From positions 2,675,852 to 2,739,742 of the forward strand of contig FP929036.1 in assembly GCA_000209815.1 (NCBI GenBank): 63,891 nucleotides of DNA, read 5' to 3'. The notes beneath the pieces were generated by a model. It saw only the letters and a list, made by a program, of their open reading frames with translations, did not search any database and had not been told where the DNA came from. Shown here in pieces: positions 28,525 to 38,686 of the stretch (position 1 is the stretch's first letter; each line of letters begins with the position of its first letter). Origin of the DNA: Butyrivibrio fibrisolvens 16/4. Its GTDB lineage: Bacteria; Bacillota; Clostridia; Lachnospirales; Lachnospiraceae. The position numbers were made by a program, and so were the translations under genes.

Positions 28525-28575
28525 TTACCAAAAGTTTACTGTGATACTGGCATTACCCAAGCAGTTTATATCCAT
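28525..28575 (-). CDS. Possible 16-residue peptide or frame-broken small protein
   Basis: An ATG at 28575 follows an AAGGAGG site 12 bases upstream and opens a 16-codon frame (MDINCLGNASITVNFW). If the T4 run near 28527-28534 loses a base, the frame continues with KKTNKHPFIIDEVNEE toward the terminator. It lies between the kinase stop and the terminator and would be co-transcribed with the kinase. The strong ribosome site is the main support. It could be a true peptide, a frame-broken small protein or nothing. Confidence 0.3.
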   Translation of the reverse strand: MDINCLGNASITVNFW

Positions 28576-28601
28576 TTTTACAACCTGCCTCCTTTCTGCA
28601 G

Positions 28602-30501
28602 CTACGCTAACAATTTAAACAAATGGTTAAAATGTTCTTCTTTTAATGAAAATGGATCTTCAATGAATGGCACATCAAATTCTTTAATATTGTAATATGA
28701 CAAAAAATCATCTTTTTCTTTTTCGTTTTATTTTTCAATGCTAAGCGCATATTATCTATGTCATATTCTTCAATGTTATTATTAATAAAAAATCGTAAAG
28801 TTCCTTTTTGCACCAAGGACTTAAAGATCCAATTATGATTCTATTATTGCAATTGGTAAATATGGTATGTGTGTCATTATTCAGGCTTTCCATATCTACT
28901 ACAAACCAGGCTTTTTCAGTCATCATCAATTGTCTAATAGCCTCAGTATCATCACTTAATACATATCTGACGCCTTTATATTCATAGCCAATCATTTTTC
29001 CGATTAAAACCTGCTTTAGCCCCACTACACTTAAGAGCTGACTATTCCTTCTGAGCTCTACATATATCACCCTTTTCCCTAAGGCTGAGCTAAGAAAGTT
29101 TGCCAGGCATAAGCACAGATGAGTCACACCTATCTTTTTTGATACACCTACCACACATATTTTGTTTCTTTTTGTTTTTATTATTTTTTTATTCTTTTTA
29201 TTGTTAACAAATAACAGAATCTCTTTCATTTTTGAAAATCGCTGAAAAACTTTTTCCTCATCTTTTGATATATCTAAACCTCCAACTGTTGGATACCTAT
29301 ACACTTTTTTCCTAAGTTCTTTTGCCAGCCTGATGCTTTCCAATCTACTGGAGAAATTATTGATAACATATACTTTATTATCATTTATCCATTCTGGCAT
29401 TTCATCATCCTGCTGCCATGGTGCACCACTTGTTACATAGATTATTACATCTGTTCCAACCGGCACCTCTCTTTTTGTTCCACAGTCTAATACGTACAAA
29501 CCGTCGGGAGGGTTTTGCTTCTCTATGTTTTCTCCATATTCCATGATTCCCATAAAGCTCTCGTGATATAAAACACCCTTCTGTAGCCTGGCATTTTTTA
29601 GATTCATCCAAAGCTTTCGTACTGTATCTTTTTCAATATCCTTGTAGTAACATTCAATATTTCTTTTATTGAAATACTTGCACAAAGATATAGCAACGCG
29701 AGTAGTGCCAACTGCACTATTTGCGCCTATTACTGCGATTTTCTTCTCAAGATGCTTTTCTCCGATTTTATTATTAACTCTTTCTCCTTGCAGTTTTTCC
29801 AACAAATATCTAAGATCTTTGACTGATTCTAATCTGTCTTTTACATCTTTTTTTGTTGCAAGCTCTACAATCTGTTTAATTCTAAAATCATCTTTTGCAT
29901 AACTGTTCATCTGCATGAAACCAATTACTTTTCCTACACCATAAACATCACAACGCTCATCAAGGTATTGTCCTTTCAACTGTTCTGGCGCAGCCCAGCC
30001 TTTAGTTCCTAGAGGCTTTGCCTCGTTAATCTCAGACTTTTTAATAGCTATACCAAAATCGATTAGCTTTATTGTATCCCCTTCCATAAATACATGTTCA
30101 GGCTTCATATCTCTGTATAACACAGTCTCACTTCCTGCTGTATGCAAAGTTTCTACAATTTTACATAGCTCGATTGCTATATATAAAAGCTTTTCGATTT
30201 CTATAGTGGTTTCTAGCAAATACTCCCGTAGAGAAATTCCCTCTACATATTCTTCAACTAAATAAACCATACTATTTGTTTCTTCTACTTCATAAATAGT
30301 GGGTATTTGGGATGATTTTATCCCTTGTAAAAGATTTGATTCGGATAGGATGCTGTTCGCATTAGGATGGGCCTTGTGAATAGCCTTAAGAATCCTTAAT
30401 GCTCCTATCGGTTTGTAACGAACAAGTAAAACTGCCGTAGCTGCTGACTCTTGCAGTATTCGAATAACTTCGTACCTGTTCTCAATACCTTCTGGTATCA
30501 A
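28602..30501 (-). CDS. Ser/Thr protein kinase fused to two ParA/TadZ-like domains (frame breaks near the end)
   Basis: The continuous frame 28756-30501 gives 581 residues. Residues ~8-235 are a Hanks-type kinase: YRDMKPEH replaces HRD and LIDFGIA and AAPE are present, but the glycine-rich loop (ILQESAATAVLLV) is degenerate. Two P-loop-like domains follow, starting near residue 252 (IAVIGANSAVGTTR) and near 445 (ICVVGVSKKIGVTH). Each has a deviant Walker A without the GKT lysine, as in TadZ/CpaE. Beyond the stop the coding pattern continues to TAG at 28602 if the T6 run at 28787-28792 and an A5 run at 28713-28723 each gain one base. No membrane helix is seen. A link to pilus or surface-structure placement is inferred. 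Confidence 0.7.
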
Positions 30502-30662
30502 TTACATCAGCTCCTTCCTTTTTCGGAAAAAGCATCTCGCGGATAAATTTATATCACGAATAAAATTATAATGCAACCCCTAATTTTCTTTTAGTAATTT
30601 TTCATAACTTTTTGTTAATAAAATTTTAATACTTTTTTATGCGATTTTTATAGTATCTTTCC

Positions 30663-30691
30663 TTTACATTCCGATATAATATATATATAAT
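30663..30691 (+). promoter_or_regulatory. Promoter of mecA
   Basis: TTTACA (30663-30668), an exact 17-base spacer and TATAAT (30686-30691) make a near-consensus sigma-A promoter 50 bases before the ATG. The 240-base gap between the kinase start and mecA holds little else visible. Confidence 0.7.
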
Positions 30692-30741
30692 AGTCGAACA
30701 AGAAAAGTTACAGCATCTTTTTCGATTCGGGAGGTGATTTT

Positions 30742-31491
30742 ATGAAGATTGAAAAAATCAACGAGAACCAGATCAGATGCACTCTTTCTAGAGAAGATTT
30801 AATTAGCCGACACATTAAGCTATCCGAGCTTGCTTATGGCTCTGCCAAGGCACGAGAGCTTTTTAGAGAGCTTATGGAACAGGCTTCTTACCAGTGCGGT
30901 TTCGAAGCAGAAGATATTCCACTTATGATAGAGGCTATTCCACTTTCATCAGAATCCATCGTTCTTTTAGTTACAAAAGTCGATAGTCCAGACGAGCTGG
31001 ATACTCGTTTCTCTAGATTCTCTGAAAGCGATGACGATTACGATGATGACGATATAGATATTTCAGATGCTCCTGCAAAACCATTTAATGAGGCAGCCGC
31101 AGATGACATCCTTAATATCTTCAATAGTTTAATAGCAAAAGCACAGGAAGCTATCGCAGCTTCTCCTGAAAAAGCAGCAGCCAAGGGATTGCCTGTAGAC
31201 ATCACAAAGATGTTTGTTTTCGACAATCTTGAAGATGTCCTTAAGCTTTCAGGTGTACTTGCTACATTCTACAAAGGAAAAAATTCTCTTTATAAGAGTC
31301 CATTTGATGACAGATACTATCTTGTAGTTAGTAAATCAGATGATTCTGCTGAGAACTACAACAAGGTATGCAACATATTATCAGAATACAGTGACCAGCA
31401 GAATTACGTGGTAGGCACAGACGCATATATGTCAGAGCACTACGAAACAATGGTTACTGGCAACGCAATTCAACAGCTTGCACTTATCTAG
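30742..31491 (+). CDS. mecA: MecA-type ClpC adaptor protein
   Basis: The 249-residue protein has the MecA layout. A short N-terminal domain (MKIEKINENQIRCTLSREDL) recognises substrates, an acidic linker is rich in Asp (residues ~93-112), and a C-terminal domain (MFVFDNLEDVLKLSGVL; YYLVVSKSD) binds ClpC. It directs proteins to ClpCP degradation. GGAGG lies 8 bases before the ATG. It is a single-gene unit with its own promoter and an unusually long 3' hairpin. Confidence 0.9.
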   Translation: MKIEKINENQIRCTLSREDLISRHIKLSELAYGSAKARELFRELMEQASYQCGFEAEDIPLMIEAIPLSSESIVLLVTKVDSPDELDTRFSRFSESDDDYDDDDIDISDAPAKPFNEAAADDILNIFNSLIAKAQEAIAASPEKAAAKGLPVDITKMFVFDNLEDVLKLSGVLATFYKGKNSLYKSPFDDRYYLVVSKSDDSAENYNKVCNILSEYSDQQNYVVGTDAYMSEHYETMVTGNAIQQLALI

Positions 31492-31499
31492 AATAATGT

Positions 31500-31596
31500 A
31501 AATATCCTGTTACACTAACAAGCCTGATATTTCTAAGCTCAGCAATCGAATGCTTCGCTTCAGAAACATCAGAGCTAGTTAGTTACAGGATATTTT
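31500..31596 (+). terminator. Long (~97 nt) hairpin ending in a T-run after mecA
   Basis: The arms AAATATCCTGTTACACTAAC (31500-31519) and GTTAGTTACAGGATATTT (from 31578) pair over most of their length. Inside, CTGATATTTCT pairs with AGAAACATCAG, and AAGC with GCTT near the tip, so almost the whole segment folds on itself. The 3' end is TATTTTTTAT. It works as a terminator but is far longer than needed, so it may be a stable 3' RNA. Confidence 0.6.
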
Positions 31597-31601
31597 TTAT
31601 T

Positions 31602-31627
31602 AAAAAAGCACTGCAGTTGCAGTGCTT
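31602..31627 (-). terminator. Terminator of the DUF1858 gene
   Basis: AAGCACTGCA / TGCAGTGCTT form a perfect stem with a very small loop, followed by a T-run on the minus strand, 5 bases past the stop. Confidence 0.85.
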
Positions 31628-31631
31628 TCCT

Positions 31632-31838
31632 TTACGCCTTTGAATCAAGAAATGTATTAATCTCTTCTACAAGGTCATCAGCATCGATACCGTGTACCAT
31701 AGCTGCCTCCTCGATTGTCTCCATCTGAGATGATGGACATCCGAGACAGTGCATGCCGATATTAAGTAAAATAGGAGCTACATCAGCATCGATCTGAAGA
31801 AGCTCGCCAATCATAGTAGCCTTAGAAACTCTTGCCAT
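31632..31838 (-). CDS. DUF1858 / hybrid-cluster-associated redox disulfide protein
   Basis: The 68-residue cytosolic protein has the DUF1858 pattern: an N-terminal helix (MIGELLQIDADVAPILLNIG) and the conserved MHCLGCPSSQMETIEEAA block with a CxxC pair, then a helical end. The family occurs as small stand-alone proteins in anaerobes and is linked to hybrid-cluster or redox and Fe-S functions; the exact role is not known. GGAAGG lies before the ATG. It is divergent from the ferredoxin gene, with a 350-base shared control region. Confidence 0.85.
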   Translation of the reverse strand: MARVSKATMIGELLQIDADVAPILLNIGMHCLGCPSSQMETIEEAAMVHGIDADDLVEEINTFLDSKA

Positions 31839-32100
31839 TTTATAATCCTTCCTTTCATAAAATTCTTTAAAATAATAACATCTTTCAATCCTTTTATCAA
31901 TGACCTATCATTCATGTCGGTGATTTTATTCAATTTAATTTTACAAAATTGCTTGTGAACAACCTCACTAACAATTGTTTGTTTATTTAGATTTGTGTAC
32001 ACAATTTAAACTTTTGTTAGCCAAAATCAACGGTGGTTAGTCTCTTCAAACCCTCTAACCCCTTGAATTTTGCGGTATTCTTAAAAATACAATTTTGTTC

Positions 32101-32129
32101 TTGATTTAGACACAATTTAGATGTATTAT
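32101..32129 (+). promoter_or_regulatory. Promoter of the ferredoxin gene
   Basis: TTGATT (32101-32106), a 17-base spacer and TATTAT (32124-32129) lie 63 bases before the ATG. A second TTGACT near 32139 could serve an alternative start. Confidence 0.5.
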
Positions 32130-32191
32130 TTATTCATCAGTTGACTAATTGATAATTATTATTAATTAGATTTTTAAGGAGGATTTTAATT

Positions 32192-32362
32192 ATGGCATAT
32201 GTAATTTCTGATTCATGCGTATCTTGTGGAACATGCGAGCCAGAGTGTCCAGTAGGAGCTATCTCACAGGGCGATTCACAGTTCCAGATTGATGAAACAG
32301 CTTGTGTTGAGTGTGGTACTTGCGCAGGTGTTTGCCCAACAGGTGCTATTTCACAGGGCTAA
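32192..32362 (+). CDS. 2[4Fe-4S] ferredoxin
   Basis: The 56-residue clostridial-type ferredoxin starts MAYVISDSC. It has two CxxCxxCxxxCP cluster motifs: CVSCGTCEPECP (residues 9-20) and CVECGTCAGVCP (residues 38-49), each followed by G/T-GAISQG, so the protein is an internal duplication. It carries low-potential electrons for hydrogenase, pyruvate-ferredoxin oxidoreductase or Rnf reactions. An AAGGAGG site lies 8 bases before the ATG. It forms a single-gene unit with its own promoter and terminator. Codon use resembles highly expressed genes. Confidence 0.95.
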   Translation: MAYVISDSCVSCGTCEPECPVGAISQGDSQFQIDETACVECGTCAGVCPTGAISQG

Positions 32363-32375
32363 TTAATGCAAATAT

Positions 32376-32405
32376 AAAAAGACATCCCATTGGGATGTCT
32401 TTTTG
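32376..32405 (+). terminator. Terminator of the ferredoxin gene (bidirectional)
   Basis: AAAAAGACATCCCA / TGGGATGTCTTTTT form a perfect 14-bp stem. The symmetric A/T ends let it also stop dnaB transcription from the other side. Confidence 0.85.
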
Positions 32406-32460
32406 TTTGCCACGACGCGCCCCATTGCCGAAGGCAATCTTTAAATGGCGAGTCTTCCCG

Positions 32461-33810
32461 TTACTCATCGTGATTGTGGTACTGACTTCTATCTCTATTA
32501 GCAAATCTTGTGTATTCAGGAAGCCAAGTAAGCTCGATGGTTCCAATAGGACCATTACGCTGTTTAGCTACAATAATTTCTGAAACACCCTTCATTTCTG
32601 AATCGTGGTTATAGTAGTCATCTCGATAAATGAACATAACCACGTCAGCATCCTGCTCGATGGCTCCGGATTCACGAAGATCCGAAAGCATTGGTCTATG
32701 ATCAGGACGCTGCTCAACAGCTCGTGATAGCTGAGACAGTGCAATAACAGGTACATTAAGCTCACGGGCCAAAGCTTTTAATGAACGTGAAATATCTGAA
32801 ATCTCCTGCTGTCTACTCTCAGATTTTCCTGAGCCAGACATAAGCTGCAAGTAGTCGATGATGATAATGGAAAGTCCAAATTCCATCTTATATTTACGGC
32901 ATTTACTACGCATCTGGCTAATAGAAATACCTGGTGTATCATCAATAATAAGTTTTGAATTACCGATTTTTCCGGCACCCTCGATAAGGTTCTCCCAGTC
33001 TGCTTCCTGGAGATTACCGGTACGGAGCTTCTGGGCGTCTACTCTTGATTCAAGGGCAAACATACGGTTTACCAGCTGCTCCTTTGACATTTCCAGAGAG
33101 AATATTGCTGCGCAAAGATTCTCACGAAGTGTAATATGCTGCGCCAGGTTAAGTACGAAGGCTGTCTTACCCATTGAAGGACGGGCTGCGATAAGAATAA
33201 GATCCGAAGGCTGTAAACCTGCTGTCTGTCTATCCAAATCAATAAAGCCTGTAGGAATACCTGTTACGGCGCCCTTCTGCTTAGAAGCCTGATCAATCTT
33301 TGCGATTGCATTCATAACTACCTGCTTGATTGGCACATAATCTGTCTCACCACGATTCTGAACCAATGAAAAGATATCCTTTTCTGTCTGATTCAGAATG
33401 GTATCAACCTCTTCTGTACCCTCAAAGCACATATTCTCTATATTCTGATTTACCTTGATAATATTTCTGAGTAATGCTTTATCTTTTACAATATTGGCAT
33501 AGCTCTTTGCATTTACAGTGGTAGGAACTCCTAAAACCAGCTCCTGAATGTATTCAAGAGAAGCAATTTCAGGCGAAACTCCTTTTTCCTTGAGCTTATT
33601 CTGCAAAGTTACTTCATCAACAGGCTCTCCTGCATTATAAAGCTCAACTATAGCCTCAAACAAAATCCCGTACTGCTGGTGATAGAAATCATCCTTAAGG
33701 AGGATTTCCGAACATTCCACAATCACATCACGGTCTACAATCATAGAACCAATAACTGATTGCTCAGCCTCGAGAGAATTCGGCATTTGTCTGCGAATAA
33801 CGTCTTCCAT
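32461..33810 (-). CDS. dnaB: Replicative DNA helicase DnaB
   Basis: The 449-residue hexameric helicase has an N-terminal helical domain (residues ~8-110; RQMPNSLEAEQSVIGSMI) and a RecA-like domain with Walker A AARPSMGKTAF near residue 210. LIIIDYLQLMSG is Walker B, and the arginine-finger region includes KQRNGPIGT. It unwinds DNA at the fork. The gap to rplI is 19 bases. The gdpP-rplI-dnaB order is conserved in Firmicutes. Confidence 0.97.
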   Translation of the reverse strand: MEDVIRRQMPNSLEAEQSVIGSMIVDRDVIVECSEILLKDDFYHQQYGILFEAIVELYNAGEPVDEVTLQNKLKEKGVSPEIASLEYIQELVLGVPTTVNAKSYANIVKDKALLRNIIKVNQNIENMCFEGTEEVDTILNQTEKDIFSLVQNRGETDYVPIKQVVMNAIAKIDQASKQKGAVTGIPTGFIDLDRQTAGLQPSDLILIAARPSMGKTAFVLNLAQHITLRENLCAAIFSLEMSKEQLVNRMFALESRVDAQKLRTGNLQEADWENLIEGAGKIGNSKLIIDDTPGISISQMRSKCRKYKMEFGLSIIIIDYLQLMSGSGKSESRQQEISDISRSLKALARELNVPVIALSQLSRAVEQRPDHRPMLSDLRESGAIEQDADVVMFIYRDDYYNHDSEMKGVSEIIVAKQRNGPIGTIELTWLPEYTRFANRDRSQYHNHDE

Positions 33811-33829
33811 AAGTGATTATTTTCCCCTA

Positions 33830-34279
33830 TTATTTTCCTTCTGAAACATGCACTCTAAGTGTAGCTGTTACCTGTGGGTGAAGCTTTACCTTTACTTCAT
33901 ATGTTCCAAGTGCTCTGATTGGGTCCTCGAGAACAATCTTTTTCTTGTCAATTTCTTTTCCGTACTGTTTCTTAGTAGCCTCAGCGATTTCCTTTGTAGA
34001 TACAGAACCGAAGGTTCTTCCGCCTTCACCAGTTTTGATTGTTGTCTCTACCTTCCAATCTTCCATTTCCTTAGCGAAAGCCTGTGCTGCCTCTAAATTC
34101 TCCTGGGCAACCTTTTCATCGTGTTTATTCTGAAGCTTTAGGTCGTTAAGTGCAGCATTTGTAGCCTCTTTTCCAAGCTTCTTCTTGAAAAGCATGTTAC
34201 GAGCGTATCCCTCGCTAACCTCTACTACCTCGCCCTTCTTTCCAAGTGCCTTAACATCCTGAAGTAATATTACCTTCAT
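33830..34279 (-). CDS. rplI: Ribosomal protein L9
   Basis: The 149-residue protein has the L9 signature in the N-terminal domain ([20 protein letters not shown], then [10 protein letters not shown]), a long connecting helix, and a C-terminal RNA-binding domain ([13 protein letters not shown]). Its ATG overlaps the gdpP stop by 4 bases. It is part of the large ribosomal subunit. Confidence 0.97.
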   Translation of the reverse strand: MKVILLQDVKALGKKGEVVEVSEGYARNMLFKKKLGKEATNAALNDLKLQNKHDEKVAQENLEAAQAFAKEMEDWKVETTIKTGEGGRTFGSVSTKEIAEATKKQYGKEIDKKKIVLEDPIRALGTYEVKVKLHPQVTATLRVHVSEGK

Positions 34280-36333
34280 AGTCTTATTTCTCCTTCTTCT
34301 AGCATTTTATCAATAGTCTCTTCAAGGTCCTTACGTACCTCTTCCAAGGTACGATTCTGTACCTGTGCGCCTGCAATATTCACATGACCACCACCACCAA
34401 GGCGTGCCATGATTCTTTGAACATCAATCTCGTCAATAGAACGTGAACTGATATAGATTTTGTCCATAAACTTTGTAAGAACAAATGATGCCTTTATTCC
34501 TACAATATTAAGAAGCTCGTTTGCCGCCTGTGCACCAATAACTGTAGGTGATTCAAGCTGACCATCTGGCTCGCATTCTGAAATAGCAAATACTCCACGA
34601 TATGTGGCAGCATTTCTAACAACCTCAGCTCTTGCCTTATAGGTCTCCATATTCTCACGAAGCATCTTTCTAACACGTGTAACCTCTGCGCCGTTTCTTC
34701 TAAGGAATGCGGCTGCCTCAAAGGTTCTAACACCTGTTTTTGTCATAAAGTTGTTTGTATCGATTAGGATACCTGCGTAAATACAATCAGCCTCTGTTGG
34801 ATTGAGTGTAATCTTCTCTGCAAAGTACTGAAGCACCTCTGCGATCATTTCGCTGGCAGATGATGCATAAGGCTCGATGTAGGAAAGGATTGGATTTTCA
34901 ATAGTTTCCTCCACCTGTCTATGATGATCTATAACTACAATATTTCTGTTCTTATAAAGAAGTGCTGGACACTCTACAATGCTTGGTCTGTTGGTATCAA
35001 CTACCATTATCAGAGTATTGTCATTACAAAGGTTAATAGCCTGTTCGCTTGTAATGAACATATCGCTTGGATATTCATCCTTTTCAGTAAAGCTCTCTAC
35101 CACTGGTCTCATAGAGCTTGTGATGGTGTCAATAACGATGTTTACAGGCTTTCCAATCTCACGACCTGCACAGAAAACACCAACCGAAGCTCCAAGACAG
35201 TCTGCATCTGAAAGATTGTGCCCCATAACGATGATTCTGTCTCTTGTTTCCATAAGCTCTCTAAGAGCCTGAGCCTTAACACGTGCCTTTACTCTAGTGG
35301 TACGCTCTACTTCCTTACCATGAGCGCCGTAATAAGAAACATTCTGTCCATTCTTTACAACAACCTGACAACCACCACGGGCCAACGCCAGGTCGATAGC
35401 CATATGAGCATACTGGGCGTTCTGTGTATAGCTTTCGCTACCTAGGCCTACACCTATGCTGACAGTAATATCTCTGTCATTGCCCATTTTTATAGTAGTA
35501 ATATCCTCTACAAGAGAGAATTTATCTTCTTCAAAGGAATCCAGATATTTTCTCTGGAAGGTGATTAAATACTTGTCCTTTTCCAATCGGCGAACAATAG
35601 CATCACCCTCGCCAAAATATTTATTAATCTTTCTGTCTAACAATGCTAAAAGCATAGAGCGTTTAGCATTCTCAACCTGATCAAAGACCTCGTCATAGTT
35701 ATCTATATAAAGAAGAGCCATAACCATAGCCTGATCATTAATCTTAGCCTTTGTTTCCTGAACATCAGTCTCATCAAAAAGGATGATGGCAACCATTCCA
35801 TCAGAACTTCCATCGAGATTAGATAAAATACCACTTCCTAATAATGGTTCTGTTAAATCAAGACGCTGGATAGCTGCACGATATTTTCTATCATTGTATT
35901 CCAGGTTTAGGTCGAAATTATCGTCCTTGGCATGTTCAATGCCTTCACGGGTAATCTCAGGGAATATTGTGGTAATTGATTTGTTGTAGGTCTTGGTCTT
36001 TTCAACGAGATTACAGAACTCCTCGTTCATCCACATAATCTTTCCTGTTGAATCTAACAGCACATATGGAAGTCTAAATTTCTTAAGGAGCTCCCTTTGA
36101 ACAGTTCCATAATGAACGGCATATTCAATTACTGTGTTTTTAAATGCTTTAAGATTTGCTTTGTAATAGGCTAAAACTACCAATCCATATATTAGAACAA
36201 ATAGAATTAAGATTCCTGCCAATCGCGGATTTACAAAGCTCATAATGATACAGCCTATTATAAAGATAATAAGCATGTATAGAGGAAATCTTAGATATCG
36301 TTTCAATCGATTTCTATACTTAAGTGCTTCCAT
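34276..36333 (-). CDS. gdpP: Cyclic-di-AMP phosphodiesterase GdpP (YybT)
   Basis: 686 residues from the ATG at 36333, where GGGAG lies 8 bases upstream; a TTG five codons earlier is less likely. Two membrane helices (residues ~12-55) precede a PAS-like domain (~75-150), a degenerate GGDEF domain (~170-300) and a DHH/DHHA1 phosphoesterase. Metal and active-site motifs are [22 protein letters not shown] and [11 protein letters not shown]. It hydrolyses c-di-AMP, the messenger for cell-wall and potassium balance. The stop overlaps the rplI start (ATGA), so the two are coupled. Confidence 0.94.
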   Translation of the reverse strand: MEALKYRNRLKRYLRFPLYMLIIFIIGCIIMSFVNPRLAGILILFVLIYGLVVLAYYKANLKAFKNTVIEYAVHYGTVQRELLKKFRLPYVLLDSTGKIMWMNEEFCNLVEKTKTYNKSITTIFPEITREGIEHAKDDNFDLNLEYNDRKYRAAIQRLDLTEPLLGSGILSNLDGSSDGMVAIILFDETDVQETKAKINDQAMVMALLYIDNYDEVFDQVENAKRSMLLALLDRKINKYFGEGDAIVRRLEKDKYLITFQRKYLDSFEEDKFSLVEDITTIKMGNDRDITVSIGVGLGSESYTQNAQYAHMAIDLALARGGCQVVVKNGQNVSYYGAHGKEVERTTRVKARVKAQALRELMETRDRIIVMGHNLSDADCLGASVGVFCAGREIGKPVNIVIDTITSSMRPVVESFTEKDEYPSDMFITSEQAINLCNDNTLIMVVDTNRPSIVECPALLYKNRNIVVIDHHRQVEETIENPILSYIEPYASSASEMIAEVLQYFAEKITLNPTEADCIYAGILIDTNNFMTKTGVRTFEAAAFLRRNGAEVTRVRKMLRENMETYKARAEVVRNAATYRGVFAISECEPDGQLESPTVIGAQAANELLNIVGIKASFVLTKFMDKIYISSRSIDEIDVQRIMARLGGGGHVNIAGAQVQNRTLEEVRKDLEETIDKMLEEGEIRL

Positions 36334-36545
36334 TTTCAATTCTCCCAATTATTCATCAGACTTAAGCGTCTAATATTGCTATTCTCCATAATTATCTAGT
36401 ATTATACCATATTCTTTCCTAATAGAATCAATTAATAATGGAAGTATGGGATAATTATCCAATTCATCCAATCTACTTTTGTGCAGCTTTCACATAGGGT
36501 TGTTAAAATACCGAAAGGTCTTTGTAATTTTTGGTTATTCTAACA

Positions 36546-36574
36546 TTGTTCACAATTTGTTCATTTTCTATAAT
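36546..36574 (+). promoter_or_regulatory. Promoter of the MsmX-type gene
   Basis: TTGTTC (36546-36551), a 17-base spacer and TATAAT (36569-36574) lie 58 bases before the ATG. The rest of the ~300-base gap after gdpP is A/T-rich with no other clear element. Confidence 0.55.
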
Positions 36575-36631
36575 CGTATTTAGTTAAAGGGAGATTCCCA
36601 TAAAGATTTTAGAAAAGAGAGGATTTTTACA

Positions 36632-37738
36632 ATGGCAGACATTCAATTAAAAGACATTAACAAAAAATATCCTAACGGCTTCCACGCTGTAAAGGATTTC
36701 AATCTTGACATCAAGGATCAGGAGTTCATCATCTTCGTAGGACCTTCTGGTTGTGGTAAGTCTACAACACTTCGTATGATCGCTGGTCTTGAGGAAATTT
36801 CTTCAGGTGAGCTTCTCATCGATGGAAAGCTTATGAACGACGTAGAGCCTAAGGACAGAGATATCGCAATGGTATTCCAGAACTACGCTCTTTACCCACA
36901 TATGACAGTTTACGATAACATGGCATTTGGTCTTAAGTTACGTAAGGTACCAAAGGATGAAATCGATAAGAAGGTACGTGAGGCAGCTAGAATCCTTGAC
37001 CTTGAGAAGCTTCTTGACAGAAAGCCAAAGGCTCTTTCAGGTGGTCAGAGACAGCGTGTAGCTATGGGTCGTGCAATCGTTCGTAATCCTAAGGTATTCC
37101 TTATGGATGAGCCTCTTTCAAACCTTGATGCTAAGCTTCGTGTTCAGATGAGAACAGAGATTTCTAAGCTTCATGATTCACTTGGAGCAACAATGATCTA
37201 CGTTACACACGATCAGACAGAGGCTATGACACTTGGTACAAGAATCGTAGTTATGAAGGACGGTGTTGTTCAGCAGATCGATACACCAGCTAACCTTTAC
37301 CAGAAGCCTTGCAACCTCTTCGTTGCTGGATTCATTGGTTCACCACAGATGAACTTCCTTGAGGGTACAGTTAATGCTGATTGCACAGCTATCCAGGTTA
37401 ACGGTGCAAGCCTTCAGATTCCACCAGCTAAGTCAAAGGCTCTTAAGGAGCAGAACTACGGTGGTAAGGTAGTTATCCTTGGTATCCGTCCAGAGGATAT
37501 TCACGATTCACAGATCTTCGTTGATACACAGGCTTCTTCAGTTATCGAAGCTAAGATTTCTGTATACGAGCTTCTTGGTGCAGAAGTTTACTTATACTTC
37601 GATTATGCTGGAACTCAGGTTACAGCAAGAGTTGACCCACGTACAACAGCTAGAGGTGGCGACACAGTTAAGTTTGCTCTTGATATGGAGAAGGCTCACT
37701 TCTTCGATAAGGATACAGAGCTTACAATTGCTAACTAA
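36632..37738 (+). CDS. msmX: Multi-sugar ABC transporter ATPase (MsmX/UgpC/MalK type)
   Basis: The 368-residue ATPase has Walker A GPSGCGKST (residues ~38-46), signature LSGGQRQRVAMGRA near residue 134, Walker B VFLMDEPLSNLDA, the H-loop VTHDQ and a C-terminal MalK-type regulatory domain (LGIRPEDI). In Firmicutes one such ATPase powers several carbohydrate importers. The lactose transporter genes at 43558-46733 have no ATPase, so this is the likely partner. Codons are strongly biased (AAG, GGT, CTT, ACA) compared with its neighbours, which suggests high expression. It is a single-gene unit with its own promoter and terminator. Confidence 0.92.
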   Translation: MADIQLKDINKKYPNGFHAVKDFNLDIKDQEFIIFVGPSGCGKSTTLRMIAGLEEISSGELLIDGKLMNDVEPKDRDIAMVFQNYALYPHMTVYDNMAFGLKLRKVPKDEIDKKVREAARILDLEKLLDRKPKALSGGQRQRVAMGRAIVRNPKVFLMDEPLSNLDAKLRVQMRTEISKLHDSLGATMIYVTHDQTEAMTLGTRIVVMKDGVVQQIDTPANLYQKPCNLFVAGFIGSPQMNFLEGTVNADCTAIQVNGASLQIPPAKSKALKEQNYGGKVVILGIRPEDIHDSQIFVDTQASSVIEAKISVYELLGAEVYLYFDYAGTQVTARVDPRTTARGGDTVKFALDMEKAHFFDKDTELTIAN

Positions 37739-37754
37739 TCCATATTGATTTAAT

Positions 37755-37790
37755 ATAGAGGTATCTTTTTGAAAGGTACCTCTATTTTTT
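37755..37790 (+). terminator. Terminator of the MsmX-type gene
   Basis: ATAGAGGTATC / GGTACCTCTAT form an 11-bp stem (one G-T type mismatch) with six Ts directly after. Confidence 0.85.
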
Positions 37791-38686
37791 ATGAATTTTG
37801 AAGAGAAAAAGAAAAATTACTAGATCAACTTAATAAGGCAACTGGAATTAATTTTGATATTACTGACTCCTCATTATCTGATGATGAGATTATAAATAAG
37901 CTTAAGGAATTAGTTGTACATTTCAACGTTATTGATTCTAAAACAGGATTATACAGACTCTTTCTATCAAAGGAATTAGCCTATTCAGATGCACTTTCAT
38001 CCCTGACAAGATTTCATATTGATGAAGAACATATAAGACAGATTTTCTATTTGGAGAGCCCTAGCGAATATAGCAAAGAAGCTGTTTCTTTGTTAAAGAG
38101 TCTTCTTCCAGATGCAAAAGATGTTGTCTTGGAAATGGATTCGAAGCATATCGCACTGGTAATTAATTTTGATTCTGCTCCATCCTCTGAAGAAATCCTG
38201 CAAACTGCTAATTCTTACCTAGATATGCTTGAAACAGAGGCATTCACCAGATTTAAGCTTAGTTACAGCAGTGCAGTAACATCCTTTAAAGAGCTACCTA
38301 CTGCATATCAGGATGCCATCACTGCTATGGAAATTGGTAATACTTTCAATAGCCATGGCCGTATTTATTGCTATGAGGACTTAGGATTAGGTCGTTTACT
38401 ATACAATGTTCCTGCTTCAGAAATTAAAGCTTATTTAAACAAACATATAAATATTGACATTTTATCGCAGATTGACGAGGAGACTTTATCCCTTATTAAT
38501 GCATTTTTCGATAATGATTTGTCGTTAGCCGAAACAGCTCGCCAGACCTTCATTCATAGAAATACTCTTATTTACAGATTGGATAAATTCGCCGATTTGA
38601 CTGGATATGATGTTAGAAAATTTAATGATGCTATTACTGTAAAGATATCACTAATGCTTTACAACTATATAAGAGCCACCAATTAA
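37791..38686 (+). CDS. PucR/CdaR-type transcription regulator (frameshift near start)
   Basis: The open frame 38051-38686 is extended upstream. Reading from the ATG at 37791, the frame stops after ten codons, but adding one base to the A5 run at 37806-37810 or 37812-37816 joins it to an open frame through to TAA at 38684. The rebuilt protein is ~298 residues. The C-terminal ~60 residues form the PucR-type helix-turn-helix (SLAETARQTFIHRNTLIYRL, residues near 250). The middle resembles a degenerate GGDEF-like CdaR region (LSYSSAVTSFKELPTAYQDA). It probably senses a sugar or metabolite and regulates nearby genes; the target is unknown. It follows the msmX terminator directly and lacks a clear ribosome site. 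Confidence 0.75.

Noticed and set aside
31811-32002. 63-codon minus frame upstream of the DUF1858 protein
   Set aside because: It overlaps the true start in another frame and has no ribosome site.
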